Assembly: GCA_964036665.1 (NCBI GenBank) | Contig: OZ038526.1 | Span: forward strand, 32,860,001 to 32,924,000 | Reading direction: 5' to 3' | From: Gordius sp. MW1 | Lineage: Eukaryota > Nematomorpha > Gordioida > Gordea > Gordiidae | Length of the DNA: 64,000 bases | Shown: positions 11,068-21,319 of the stretch, one piece after another | Layout: every line of letters begins with the position of its first letter | Numbering within the stretch: position 1 is the stretch's first letter | The notes under the pieces: generated by a model | Databases searched by the model: none | What the model was told of the DNA's origin: nothing | The model's input: only the letters and a program-made list of their open reading frames with translations | Program-made: the position numbers and the translations under genes

Positions 11068-11990
11068 TTGGCCAATGGTCACTTTTTCTCTATTGGTCAG
11101 TACCAACAGATACTCTATAAGTCAATGATAGCCAAAAAAAACGGAAAAAAAAATTTTGATGCTCACTTTGGCCAATGGTCATTTTTTTCCATTGGTCAGC
11201 AGCCAGCACACGGTAAAAGTGGATATAAATTCATAAGAGTAAAAAAAACGAAAAAAAAATTTCCAAATCACATTTTGGCCAATGGTCATTTTTTTCCATT
11301 GGTCAGCAGCCAGGACACGGTAAAAGTGGGTATAAATTCATAATAGTCAAAAAAAAAACGAAAAAAAAGTTTTCGAATCACATTTTGGCCAATGGTCATT
11401 TTATTCCATTGGTCAGCAGCCAGCGGACGGCCAAAAAGTCATAATAGCAATGGTAGTAACAGGAACAATCATAATAGTCAAAAAAAACGAAAAAAATAAT
11501 TTCGATTCACATTTTGGCCAATGGTCATTTTTTTCATCGGTCAGGAGCCAGCGGACGGCCAAAAAGTCATAATAGCAATGGTAGTAACAGGAACAATCAT
11601 AATAGTCAAAAAAAACGAAAAAAATAATTTCGATTCACATTTTGGCCAATGGTCATTTTTTTCATTGGTCAGCAGCCAACGGACGGCCAAAAAGTCTTAT
11701 TATCAATGATAGTAACAAGAACAATCAGAAGAGTCAAAAAAAACTCAGGGATTCTAACCCAAAAACTAGTTAAATTGCATAGCAATTAGAAGTAAACAAC
11801 TTTTATTTATGTTTATTATATAACATTGGTCAGCAGCCAGCGGACGGCCAAAAAGTCATAATAGCAATGGTAGAAACAGGAACAATCATAATAATCAAAA
11901 AAAACGAAAAAAATAATTTCGATTCACATTTTGGCCAATGGTCATTTTTTTCATTGGTCAGCAGCCAGCGGACGGCCAAATTCTTATTAT
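11068..11990. repeat. CCAAT/ATTGG hairpin array in R1
   Basis: Seven units start with TTGGCCAATGGTCA near 11068, 11168, 11275, 11383, 11513, 11642 and 11930. Each is followed after a T-run by CCATTGGTCAG or TCATTGGTCAG and CAGCCAGCGGACGGCCAAA. The GGCCAATGG and CCATTGGTC arms can pair across the T-run, so each unit can fold as a hairpin of about 9 bp. Each unit also holds a CCAAT and an ATTGG box. The spacing is 100-130 bp, with one longer gap after the sixth unit. Confidence 0.85.
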
Positions 11991-12044
11991 CAATGATAGT
12001 AACAAGAACAATCATAAGAGTCAAAAAAACTCCGGGATTCTAAC

Positions 12045-12290
12045 CCCAAAACTAGTAAAATTGCATAGCAATTAAAAGTAAACAATTTTTATTTATGTTC
12101 ATTATATAACTAGTTAAATTGCATAGCATTAAAAGTAAACAACTTTTATCTATGTTAATTATATAGCAAAAACTAGTTGAATTGCATAGCAATTAAAAGT
12201 AAACAACTTTTATTTATGTTTATTATATAACTAGTTAAATGGCATAGCAATTAAAAATAAACAACTTTTATTTATGTTTATTATATAAAG
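12045..12290. repeat. ~60-70-bp tandem repeat in R1
   Basis: Four units contain AACTAGTTAAATTGCATAGC, AATTAAAAGTAAACAACTTT and TATTTATGTTTATTATATA. Another unit sits at 11765-11825. Each unit repeats the near-palindrome AATTGCATAGCAATT seen at the R1 and R2 ends. Confidence 0.85.
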
Positions 12291-12304
12291 ATGATTTAAC
12301 AAAT

Positions 12305-12400
12305 CTTATATATAACACACCGAGGGAGATAGAGATGAGGGGTGGGGCACCTCTTATGCATGAGATAGAGATGAGGGGTGGGGCACCTCTTTCTCATGCA
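12305..12400. repeat. ~45-bp direct repeat in R1
   Basis: GAGATAGAGATGAGGGGTGG followed by GGCACCTCTT occurs twice in a row, and is followed by an (ACGGACG)n run at 12450-12480. Confidence 0.8.
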
Positions 12401-12514
12401 TTAATTTAAAAAAGCGATAACCTAATATACCCAATGCAAATAGATAGGGAGGACGACGGACGGACGACGGACGGACGACGCACAAAAAACGAGCCCATAA
12501 ATTGCATAGCAATT

Positions 12515-13684
12515 AAAAAAGATTGGAGGGTTGATCCCGATAAAATTAGAAGAGAATTCAAACCATTTTGGATAAGAAGAAATGAAATTTCTTATGAAGA
12601 TGGTATTCTATTATATGGTGATAGATTAATAATACCGGAAAACTTACGCAAAATTGTCCTAAATGTAATTCATAGGGGACATCCAGGCATCTCGGGTATG
12701 AAAACACTATTAAGATATTATGCCTGGTGGCCGTCGGTTGATATTGATGCGGAATTATGGGTAAACAAATGTGATGGCTGTCAAGAACAGAGACCGAATG
12801 TACAAAAAGTTCCTTTATATCCATGGAACATTCCAAATTACGTGTGGGAAAGAATTCATGTTGACATTGCAGGACCGGTTGAAGGAAAATGGTGGTTGGT
12901 CGCAATTGACGCTCTTTCAAAATGGGTCGAAGTTGCAGTCATAGATTCCATCAATTCATTCACGATTATACGACAATTAAGATGTTGGTTTGCCAGATTT
13001 GGACTACCGAAAAAGCTAATAACGGATAATGGAAGACAATTTGTCTCAGACGAATTTGAACGCTTTTGTAAAGCAAATGCGGTTATTCACGTTAAAACGT
13101 CACCGTATCACCCAAAATCGAATGGAATGGTGGAGAGAGTGATTCGCACTCTAAAGAGTAGATATTATTCAGGAAGAAAGACGGAAAATAATAAAGAATT
13201 GTGTTTACTACAAGTTTTAATGACATACCGAAACGTCTCACATTCGACAACGGGTAAGTCTCCAGCAGAAATAATGTTTGGAAGGAGACTTAAAACAATG
13301 TTTGATCTATTAAGACCGGATCCTAGAGACAAAATGGAGGATGTAGTATGGAAACAGAAACTACATCATGATCGAAATAGTAAAGAAAGGGACTTCGAGG
13401 AGAATGATTCAGTTTGGGTTAAAAATGAGATTCGTCCTGGTTGGCATGAAGGTGTAGTAAAAGCACGACAAGGACGGTATTCTTATAATGTTCTAGTTGG
13501 CGATGTGATAAAACGGAAACATAGCGACCAACTAAGGGAAAGAGTTTCCACGGATCGTAGAGTTCAACTACCAAAGGTCAACGGTGGGAGAGAAAGCATA
13601 GATCCAAGCGTTAACGAACGATTTGGGAGACTTCGACGAATTACAAGACCACCTCAGCGGTTCCATGACGAATTCAAATATTGA
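12515..13684 (+). CDS. Element B integrase, C-terminal part of Gag-Pol
   Basis: The frame resumes right after R1 at KDWRVDPDKI. The HHCC zinc domain is seen in HRGHPGISGMKTLLRYYAWW and CDGCQ (12670-12785). The core has HVDIAGP (first Asp), ITDNGRQF (second Asp) and SPYHPKSNGMVERVIR (Glu), so the DDE triad is complete. A basic tail ends FHDEFKY at the stop at 13684. The polypurine tract ACGGAGGGGAAGA follows directly and abuts the 3' LTR. It would insert element cDNA. It is separated from the rest of Pol only by R1. Confidence 0.92.
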   Translation, partial: KKDWRVDPDKIRREFKPFWIRRNEISYEDGILLYGDRLIIPENLRKIVLNVIHRGHPGISGMKTLLRYYAWWPSVDIDAELWVNKCDGCQEQRPNVQKVPLYPWNIPNYVWERIHVDIAGPVEGKWWLVAIDALSKWVEVAVIDSINSFTIIRQLRCWFARFGLPKKLITDNGRQFVSDEFERFCKANAVIHVKTSPYHPKSNGMVERVIRTLKSRYYSGRKTENNKELCLLQVLMTYRNVSHSTTGKSPAEIMFGRRLKTMFDLLRPDPRDKMEDVVWKQKLHHDRNSKERDFEENDSVWVKNEIRPGWHEGVVKARQGRYSYNVLVGDVIKRKHSDQLRERVSTDRRVQLPKVNGGRESIDPSVNERFGRLRRITRPPQRFHDEFKY

Positions 13685-13696
13685 CGGAGGGGAAGA

Positions 13697-13835
13697 TGTA
13701 GTGATTAACAATTTATTATTATTAATGTTATATATATCCCGTGGAGTTATAATACATTATATTTACATATGGGATTCTAACTAATTTGAATAATATAATA
13801 AACACTAATTCTGATGATACCAGTAGATTAATTTA
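13697..13835 (+). repeat. Element B 3' LTR (139 bp)
   Basis: It matches the 5' LTR except for one base and is preceded by the polypurine tract at 13684-13696. The target duplication AATTA follows. Confidence 0.92.
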
Positions 13836-13905
13836 AATTATAAAACAATTTTTTTGCATGTATGTCAGCATTATCATCAGATCCACATCCATCCTATGTG
13901 AAAGC

Positions 13906-14196
13906 TATAATAGCTTAGTACGCTATTACTTTTTATACACCGTGTTTTATTGTATAAAGGAACACAAATTTATAGGAATGAATTATACAACTGCGTATTG
14001 CGTTTATATATCATAGAGCTAAGTTTCCAGGAAGGAATATCGATTGATGTCATAGCGCGCGATCTTCTAGGAAAGGGAATCAAAATAATGTCATGTCATG
14101 GCGTATTGACGTCACTACCTTAGAATAACTATTCGTTTCTAAGAAGGCGTATCGATCGATATAAGTATTGACTTCCGATTAATTAACGTCACTACA
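13906..14196 (-). repeat. Element C 3' LTR
   Basis: About 291 bp; on the minus strand it starts TGTAGTGACGTTAATTAATC and ends CTATTATA. It is longer than its partner by small insertions such as TTTATAGG near 13970 and GTC near 14112. Confidence 0.92.
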
Positions 14197-14240
14197 ACAC
14201 ACATTGGTTAATGTATCGATTAAAAGAAAAAAGGTGTGAA

Positions 14241-15535
14241 TTATGTGAAATATTCGCGAAGTTTCCTCGGCCAATGAACATGTCTACCCTTTAGTGTCAC
14301 TATCTCTGGCTCTTCAACTTCTTTAATTCCATCTGTTGATGGATATTGTGTTTTGTTGTTGACAAAAAGGAGTGGCTCATCTGTATTAAAATAGCTCGGT
14401 TTTAGACCGTCTATCGAAACCGAATCCTTCTTGCCATTCTTCTCGATGTTAAAAAAATATTTGGGCTCACGTTTCAAAACTTTGTAAGTGCCGTCGTAAG
14501 GTGAAGAGAGTGATTATCGTACCGCGTCGTTTCTCACGAAGACGTGGGATGTTTCAGACAAATCGCGGCTAATTTGTTCTTTAGTTGTTCCGTGCCGTTT
14601 CGGTATAGGATATGGGATTTTTTTCATTATTTGTTTAAGTTTCTCTACGAACTGATGCACCTGTATCTTCGAGGGTTGCAGGGATTTAGGTTGTGGAAAA
14701 TATTCTCCGGGGAGTGGTAAATTAGTTCCATAAATTATTTCTGCTGCTGTAAGACCTATATCTTCCTTAGTTGTAGAACGTATACCCAGCAGTACCAAGG
14801 TAAGGCTTCGTCCCATTTAACTTGCCCCATGGCTTTCAAAGAAGCTTTGAGTTGTCTATGAAATCGTTCGACTAGTCCATTAGCTGATGGATGGTATGTT
14901 GTTGTGCGAATGTGCTCACATCCTAGAATGTTAGATAATTCTTTGAATAGGTTAGACTGAAAATGGGTGCCTCTGTCGGTAGTGATCGTACTAGGGACTC
15001 CATTATTAGCAATCCATCTCTCGATTAGTTTACTGGCGATTTCCTCTGTGGACGTTTCTTTTAGTGGAACGGCCATGGGCCATCTCGAAAAACGATCCAT
15101 TGCAGTTAAAATATATGGAAAACCATTAGAAGGAGGTAGGGGGCCTACTATATCGATATGTATATGAGAAAATCGTGCATCAGGTTCTGCGAAAGTACCC
15201 GGTGTCGTTACAGTGTGTCTGTAAACTTTATTTTTCTGGCAATTTAAACAGCATTTGGCCCATTTCTTGATGTCTTGATTCATAGAAGGCCAAACATATA
15301 ATTTCGAAATCATTTTACTTGTTGCGCGAATGTCAGGGTGAGAAATTTCATGAAAATGGTCGAATATTTTTCGGCGAAGTTGCCAGGGTACAATTGGTCC
15401 CGGCTTGCCAGTCTTAACGTCGCAAAGGACTCGTTTATTAGAACCAGGGATTGGAAATTCCTGTAAATTAAAGGATGTATTTTGCAGACTCTTTGTAATG
15501 TTTTGATTTGACGCGAGATCCACAATGTCCGGCAT
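14241..15535 (-). pseudogene. Element C integrase and Pol tail
   Basis: Minus-strand frame 15535-14756 holds the zinc region (FHEISHPDIRATSK, CCLNCQKNK), SHIHIDIVGPL (Asp), TTDRGTHFQ (Asp) and [18 protein letters not shown] (Glu), so the DDE residues are still present. A frameshift near 14760-14816 moves the tail into 14514-14816, a stop follows at about 14514, and the last piece 14241-14477 (HVHWPRKLREYF) ends at 14241. The C-terminal GPF-type region is broken. Confidence 0.88.
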
Positions 15536-17282
15536 CTTTGAAAGTTGGATTGAATCTACCTCGATTCGAGATAAAGTGTCAGCTATCGTATTGCTTTCTC
15601 CTTAATGTATCGGATATCGGTGGAAAATTGAGATATTAAATCCAGATGTCGTGTTTCTCGTGGGGAATAACGATCAGGTTTCGCGTCGAAAGCATAAATC
15701 AGTGGTTTATGATCGGTGTAGATTATAAAAACGCGTCCTTCTAAAATATATTTAAAATGCTTGATCGCTAAGAATATTGCGAGGAGTTCGCGTCCGAATG
15801 TGCTTATCTCTGTTGCGTTGGTTGCAATTTAGCCGAAAAGAACGCAAGTGGAAAAGATTTTCCTGCAATCACTTGTTGCAAGACAGCACCCACTGCGGAA
15901 TCTGAGGCGTCAGTGGTTAAGGTTATTTTGATATTAGGTCCCGTATCCAAAAAGGTTAAAGCGGTAAAATTACAAAGCGCAGCTTTTGCTCTTTGAAATG
16001 CTTTAACCTGATCCTCGTTCAAAAATATTATCTTCTTTGGATTTTTCAACAAATACGTCAAAGGTTGCGGAACGTGAGAAATTCCGGGCAAAAATCTTCG
16101 ATAAAAGTTGATCATCCCCAAGAATCTCCTAAGTTTTTTATTCGAATCCGGTATCGAAAAATTGCGAATGGCTTCAATCCTCTCTGCTAAAGGAGTGATA
16201 CCTGCGGCGGTTGTTTTGTGTCCCAGGAATTCTAGTTCTTGAACTCCAAATTTGCATTTTAAAAGGATTAATTCTAAGGTTAAAATCATGCAAACGCTGT
16301 AGGACTGCTCTGAGATGGTGTTTGTGTTCGTTTTCGGATGAACTGGCTATAAGAATGTCGTCAATCGTATGTGCCGTCGAGACCTCGTAGTACTTCATCG
16401 ATAAATCGTTGAAACGTTTGGGCTGCGTTTTTAAGACAAAATGGCATTCTGCGGAATTCATAAAGACCAAATGGTGTCGTAACTGCGGTCTTACAAATGT
16501 CTTCGTCAGCCATCGGGATATGATGATAAGCCCTTACCAAGTCCAATTTACTAAAAATCGTTTTTCCGCATAAATTAGCCGTAAAATCATGAATATGTGG
16601 GATTGGGTACCGATCGGGAGTAGTTACTTTATTTAGACTCCTGTAATCCCCACATGGTCTCCTATCTCCTGATTTTTTAATGGCTAGATGCAACGGTGAT
16701 GCCCAGCTGCTTTCGGATTTTTGTATAATTCCTAACTCAAGCATGATTCAAATTCTTTTTTAGCTGCTTCCAGCTTGTCCGCTGCCAAACGTCTCGGCCT
16801 AGAATGTTGTGCCGGTCCCTTTGTTGCGATATGATGGCGTATGTGGTGGGTGGGTAATTGGCAATTGAAATCGGCCGTTGCTATAAGTCGTGGGAATTCT
16901 TTTATTATCAGGTCGAAATCGAAATGAGGTTGTATATATCCTACACTAATTCCTGATGTATGATGGGGGGATGGCTGGCCTCTGTGTAAAAGGTCCGCCC
17001 CGATGATAGGTGAGTGAACATCAGCGACTAGAAATATCCATTGCAGTTCGCGTAAACCTAAATCCAAATTTAGCAACTTTTGTCCGTAAGTTACGATATT
17101 GCTTTTGTTAGCCGCTTGCAACGTTAGACCGTTTGGAATTTTAGGAAAAGTGTAGGAGGTTGAATTATACTTACTTCGGCTTTGGTAACGATTAAAAATT
17201 TTCGATTTGTTGACCGATCCATAATATAGAATAAACGACTAGTGGATGGTATGCCAGAGGTCCGTCGCCTGAACTACTCGGC
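15536..17282 (-). pseudogene. Element C protease, RT and RNase H, broken
   Basis: Fragments in order are: a protease core relic near 17120-17280, ADVHSPIIGADLL in 16732-17121, RT with [32 protein letters not shown] and [16 protein letters not shown] in 16361-16744, a shifted DDILIASSS block near 16340, RT thumb and RNase H start in 15804-16289 (RRFLGMINFYRRFLP, TTDASDSAVGAVL), and DHKPLIYAF near 15690. The YxDD region reads [10 protein letters not shown]. At least four frame breaks are present, so it makes no working enzyme. Confidence 0.85.
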
Positions 17283-18101
17283 CTACGAGTTTTTTTCAAG
17301 TTGGCTATCGTCGGCACAAAGCTTTACGCATTTTCGTGCCTTGTCTTGGAATTTATAATGATAATAGCAGTACTTGTGTCGTTGTTGTCCTATTCCCCGT
17401 GAATAACTCCTTGTCCTAAAAGGTTTTTTTCTGCCAAAATCTTGCTTGGATAAGTTGTTAATCTTTAATTCCAAATTATTTAGCTGTTGGGTTAAACCTT
17501 GTATAGTTTTATGATCACCTGTAGGTTTTTCTATTAAAGAGACTGTAAAATGGAATAATGATTAGTGAATTCTATCTGCGATTTCCGCCAAACTAGTTAA
17601 CGGTTTATCGTCTCCCATGCATGTTAGGATACTTGTAATTTCTTTCGGTAATTTATTTGTCCTATTTCTTAGAATTGTGTCGCTGATTTGATTGTCTCCT
17701 AAAAGGGATTTTAAATGACGCAGTAACTGGGATGGTTATTTATCACCGAGCGAGATTTCCTTAAATAAATTTTGTATTTTGATTGTTTCGCTTTGCTCAA
17801 TTCTTTTGATCAAAGCCTGCTTTAGTACATCGTAAGGATTCTCGGCAGGGATGTTGAGAATAAGATCAGCGACTTCTTCGGCCACATCCGCGGAGAGGGA
17901 TTCCAATAAATACGCATACTTTACCTTTGGGGAAATTATCCTTCTTGTTGTAAAAATAGCGTCTATTTGGGCTATCCATATTTGAATATTCCTCGAGTGG
18001 AATTCAGGAAGTTTTATATATACGGCTGATTCCTGTTTCACAATTTCCACAGGTGGGATATTGTTGTCCGAAAAGTATGGGTCCGGGGTGATAGAAAGCA
18101 A
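17283..18101 (-). pseudogene. Element C Gag, interrupted by stops
   Basis: It starts MLSITPDPYF at 18101, about 80 nt after the primer site. The Gag domain reads VYIKLPEFHSRNIQIWIAQI. A stop at 17736 follows EISLGDK where relatives read LGDRSPSQLLR, and a second break lies near 17560. The CHCC finger CYYHYKFQDKARKCVKLC (C-X2-H-X9-C-X3-C) lies in 17283-17474. The finger type is the clade mark of CsRn1. Confidence 0.85.
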
Positions 18102-18180
18102 GTTCCATTTAATTGACTTAACGAATTTCGAGAAAGGAGGTTAAGAAGGGGAAAAAAATATTATTTGCGAGTTATACCAA

Positions 18181-18189
18181 GGGTCACCA
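18181..18189 (-). promoter_or_regulatory. Element C primer-binding site, tRNA-Trp type
   Basis: TGGTGACCC on the minus strand lies two bases inside the 5' LTR border and matches the tRNA-Trp 3' end over 9 nt. Confidence 0.75.
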
Positions 18190-18191
18190 AT

Positions 18192-18473
18192 TATAATAGC
18201 TTAGTACGCTATTACTTTTTATACACCGAATTTTATTGTATAAAGGAACACAAATGAATGAATTATACAACTGCGTATTGCGTTTATATATCATAGAGAT
18301 AAGTTTCCAGGAAGGAATATCGATTGATGTCATAGCGCGCGATCTTCTAGGAAAAGGAATCGAAATAAAGTCATGTCATGGCGTATTGACACTACCTTAG
18401 AATAACTATTCGTTTCTAAGAAGGCGTATCGATCGATATAAGTATTGTCTTCCGATTAATTAACGTCACTACA
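18192..18473 (-). repeat. Element C 5' LTR
   Basis: About 282 bp, the partner of 13906-14196, with the same TGTAGTGACG start and CTATTATA end on the minus strand. The target duplication AAGC follows at 18474-18477. Confidence 0.92.
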
Positions 18474-18603
18474 AAGCCTTTTTAAAGAGGGCAAATCATT
18501 TTTTAATAACCAATATTTTTTAATTTTCCCAGCGTTCATATAAAATAGTTATTCAATTTATTAAATTTTAAACACATCTCTACTATTTTTTAAGCCTTAT
18601 ATG

Positions 18604-18768
18604 TATAGCGATAAAGAAAGGAACATATGGTTTATTCACGGAAAACATTAATGATAACCGAAAACCAAAACTATTTATCGCGAGTCTAAATAATGGGATG
18701 GGTTGGTTAATATTCAAATGAGGGTTGACTCTGCGTGCGTATATTCTCTCCGTATCACGACCATTTCA
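18604..18768 (-). repeat. Element D 3' LTR
   Basis: It matches 22240-22405 closely; the minus-strand start is altered to TGAAATGG where the 5' LTR has TGTAGTGG. Confidence 0.9.
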
Positions 18769-18773
18769 GATAC

Positions 18774-19714
18774 TCCCCCTCTAAAAAAAGAAAAAGTTAT
18801 GTATACATCAAAATTTTTAAGCCGTAAATTTCCGTGGAGTAGTTATAGTTCTTCCATATCTAGACATCCGTTGTTGAACAGGTAAAGTGTTACTATCCTC
18901 TTCTTTTGTTTCGATCCATGCTGGTTTAAGTCCATCAATAGATTGGTTTGTTCTTTGTTATCTTTTGTCACTTTAAAAAATTTCTTACTCCTTTTTACAA
19001 CCTTAAACGGTCCATCATATGGGGGTTGTAAAGATTTTCTGACCGTGTCATTAAACCCTAACCAAAATTGGCCACCCAGTATTCAATAAATATTCGTGCT
19101 AAATTTTCCGCTGATGTCTCGTTGATTGGTATTGCGATTGGCCATCTCGTAAAGCGATCGATGGCTGTAAAAATATGGGTGTAGTGAGATGAAGGTGGTA
19201 AAGGGCCTACCACATCCAAATGCATGTGACTGAACCTCTCGTCGGTGTCCTCAAAAATGCCGGGTGAAGTGATGGTGTGTTTGTTCACCTTAGATTTTTG
19301 ACATTTAATGCATTCTCTTGTCCAATTCCGAATATCTTTGTTCATTGATGGCCACACAAAACTGCGAGTAATGAGTCTTTGAGTTGCCCGAATCCCGGGA
19401 TGTGAGAGAGAGTGAAAGTGGTTGAAGAAATTTTTCCTCAGTCTTGTAGGTATAAGTGGTCGCGGTGCACCTGTAGATATGTCACACAGAATGTCTTTTT
19501 GACAACTGGGGCTTTTTAATTTCACAAGACGCAAAGATTTAGTGTTAAGCAGTAACTCCGGATCATCCATTTGGTGCATAACTATTTGGTTGTCATTAGG
19601 ACAAAAAGGTAGAGTTAGAGACGTTATGTCTGACCGAGATAATGTGTCCGCTGTAATGTTACTATTACTTATTATAAAGCGAATGTTGGTACTGAATTGC
19701 GAGATATAATCCAA
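18774..19714 (-). pseudogene. Element D integrase with deleted catalytic core end
   Basis: Frame 19714-19058 holds the zinc region (FHSLSHPGIRATQR, CIKCQKSKVNKH) and the first catalytic Asp in SHMHLDVVGPL. After IEYWVANFG at 19058 the sequence jumps to a tail containing NDTVRKSLQPPYDGPFKVV (18930-19055). The stretch that should carry the second Asp and the Glu is gone, so integration by its own enzyme is impossible. The remaining tail runs to about 18774 with a break near 18930. Confidence 0.87.
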
Positions 19715-19717
19715 ATG

Positions 19718-20695
19718 TCAAATCTCTCTGGGTGAGTAACGATCAACTTTTGCCTGGAAAGCATAAATTAAAGGTTTATGATCCGTAAATATAGTGAAAT
19801 GACGTCCTTCCAGTATGTGTTTGAAATGTTTAATCGCCAGAAAAATAGCTAGTAATTCTCGTCCAAATGTATTATAGCGTGTTTGAGCTGTTAATAGTTT
19901 TTGAGAAAAAAAAGCTAATGGTTGTTGTTTGTTATCAATTATTTGGTGTAAAACTCCCCCTACTGCTATGTTCGAAGCATCTGTGGTTAACGTTAACCAA
20001 CAGTTTGATTTTAAAAATCCTAAATTAGTTGCTTTAATTATACTTTGTTTTAGGAGATTAAATGAATTAATTTCTGCGTCCGTTATTTTAATCTCTTTCT
20101 CATCATTGTTTAATAGGTCGGTAAGTGGTTTCGAAATTGAAGCACAATTTGGTATAAACCGTCTATAAAAATTCACCATACCCAAAAAACGTTTCAAACT
20201 CTTCATTGTTTGAGGAATCGGAAAATCCCTAATCGCGTCAATTTTGTTTGACAAGGGGCGTATGCCATTTTGATCGACGTGATGACCAAGAAAGTTTAAT
20301 GATCTTACCCCCAAAGAACATTTTGATAGATTTATCCGAACACCGTATGTTTGTAATCGTTTAAAAACTGTTGCGAGGTGTAATTTGTGTACATGTTCTG
20401 TGGAACTGGCGATAAGTATATCATCAATGTAGGCGTACGCAAAATCCAAACCATTAAAAATGTCATCTATGAGGCGCTGAAATGTTTGTGCTGCGTTCCG
20501 AACTCCGAAAGGCATTCTTAAAAATTCATACAGCCCAAAAGATGTTGTGATTGCGGTCTTCGGGATGTCCTCTGGTGCCACCGGAATTTGATGGTAAGCT
20601 TTTACCAAATCCAACTTTGAAAAAATGAATTTGCCTGTTAGATTTAAAGTAAAATCATGTAAATGTGGTATCGGGTATCAATCAGGTCTTGTTGC
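19718..20695 (-). pseudogene. Element D RT and RNase H
   Basis: A clean frame runs 20614-19718: [32 protein letters not shown], catalytic [24 protein letters not shown] thumb, [15 protein letters not shown] and [10 protein letters not shown] of RNase H. It ends at a stop at 19718 right before the integrase frame. Upstream two stops near 20696 and 20670 separate it from the protease frame. The DD of YIDD and the RNase H Asp residues are present. Confidence 0.87.
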
Positions 20696-21319
20696 CTAAT
20701 TAAGCATTCTAAAATCTCCACATGGACGCCATGTCCCTGGGGCCTCTTTTGGGACCATGTGTAAGGGGGATGACCATTTACTATGTGAAGGTCGTATTAT
20801 TCCTAATCTCCTCATTTCTTCAAATTCTTTTTTTGCTATTTGAAATTTTTCGGGGTTTAAACGTCGTGGAGAACAATGGATCGCTGGTCCTTTTGTTATT
20901 ATATGGTGTTTGGTATTATGTTTCACTTTGTCATTAAAATCCGGTGGCTTGGTAATATCCGGAAATTGTTTTAATATGGAGTAAAAATCATTATTTTGTG
21001 ATATTGGGCTGCTAATGGGATTAGTTATATTTGATACTTTTAGAGAAAAATTTTGTGGATTAATTAGGCGTTTATTTTTAATATCAATTATTAAACCAAA
21101 ATATGATATAAAATCAGAACCTAATATAGGTGAATATACATCTGCTATCAAAAATGTCCATTTGAATTCTCGTTTTAAACCTATATCTAATGATAACGAA
21201 ATTCTCCCAAAAGTATTTATATCGCTCGAATTTGCTGCTTTTAAACATATATCGTTTAGTGTTACCTTCATTTTAGTGGTAGGTGGTATTACACTGATTT
21301 GCGCTCCAGTGTCAATCAA
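20696..21319 (-). pseudogene. Element D protease and RT fingers
   Basis: It opens at MIDTGAQISVIPPTTKM (protease catalytic Asp) and continues through ADVYSPILGSDFI to RT fingers (LGIIRPSHSKWSSPLHM, WRPCGDFRMLN), ending at a stop at 20696. Upstream the frame joins a broken Gag. The aspartic protease would cut the polyprotein. Confidence 0.87.

Larger units (their letters stand above)
10625..12513. mobile_element. Repeat R1: non-autonomous element with hairpin array, inside element B pol
   Basis: It interrupts the B reading frame between RNase H and integrase. The candidate 5-bp duplication TAAAA is at 10620-10624 and 12514-12518, though the A-run makes this uncertain. Near its left side is TTGCTATGCAATTTATGGGC (10741-10760); its right end carries the reverse complement GCCCATAAATTGCATAGCAA (12493-12512), so the ends are inverted repeats. 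Inside are a GGGAA-rich tract, a CCAAT hairpin array, a 60-70-bp tandem array and an ACGG array. It codes for nothing recognisable. R2 at 59505-61285 is a second copy of the same family. Confidence 0.75.
7840..13840 (+). mobile_element. Element B: Mag/K02A2.6-like Ty3/gypsy retrotransposon, split by repeat R1
   Basis: Two 139-bp LTRs (7845-7983 and 13697-13835) differ at one base and are flanked by a 5-bp target duplication AATTA (7840-7844 and 13836-13840). Between them lie Gag, protease, RT, RNase H and integrase in one frame, interrupted only by R1 at 10625-12513. Without R1 the element is about 4.1 kb. The very short LTR, two zinc knuckles and domain order fit the Mag clade. The near-identical LTRs and open frames say it inserted recently. 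Confidence 0.93.
13902..18477 (-). mobile_element. Element C: CsRn1-like Ty3/gypsy retrotransposon, full length, decayed
   Basis: LTRs at 13906-14196 and 18192-18473 share most of their sequence and differ by small indels and substitutions. A 4-bp target duplication AAGC lies at 13902-13905 and 18474-18477. The primer site TGGTGACCC is at 18181-18189 (minus). Coding remains run from gag at 18101 down to the integrase tail at 14241. Many stops and shifts mark it as older than B or J. Confidence 0.92.

Noticed and set aside
11068..11990. Regularly spaced repeats that could look like a CRISPR array
   Set aside because: The unit is over 100 bp and the spaces between conserved parts are themselves conserved; no cas genes; the context is a eukaryotic transposon.
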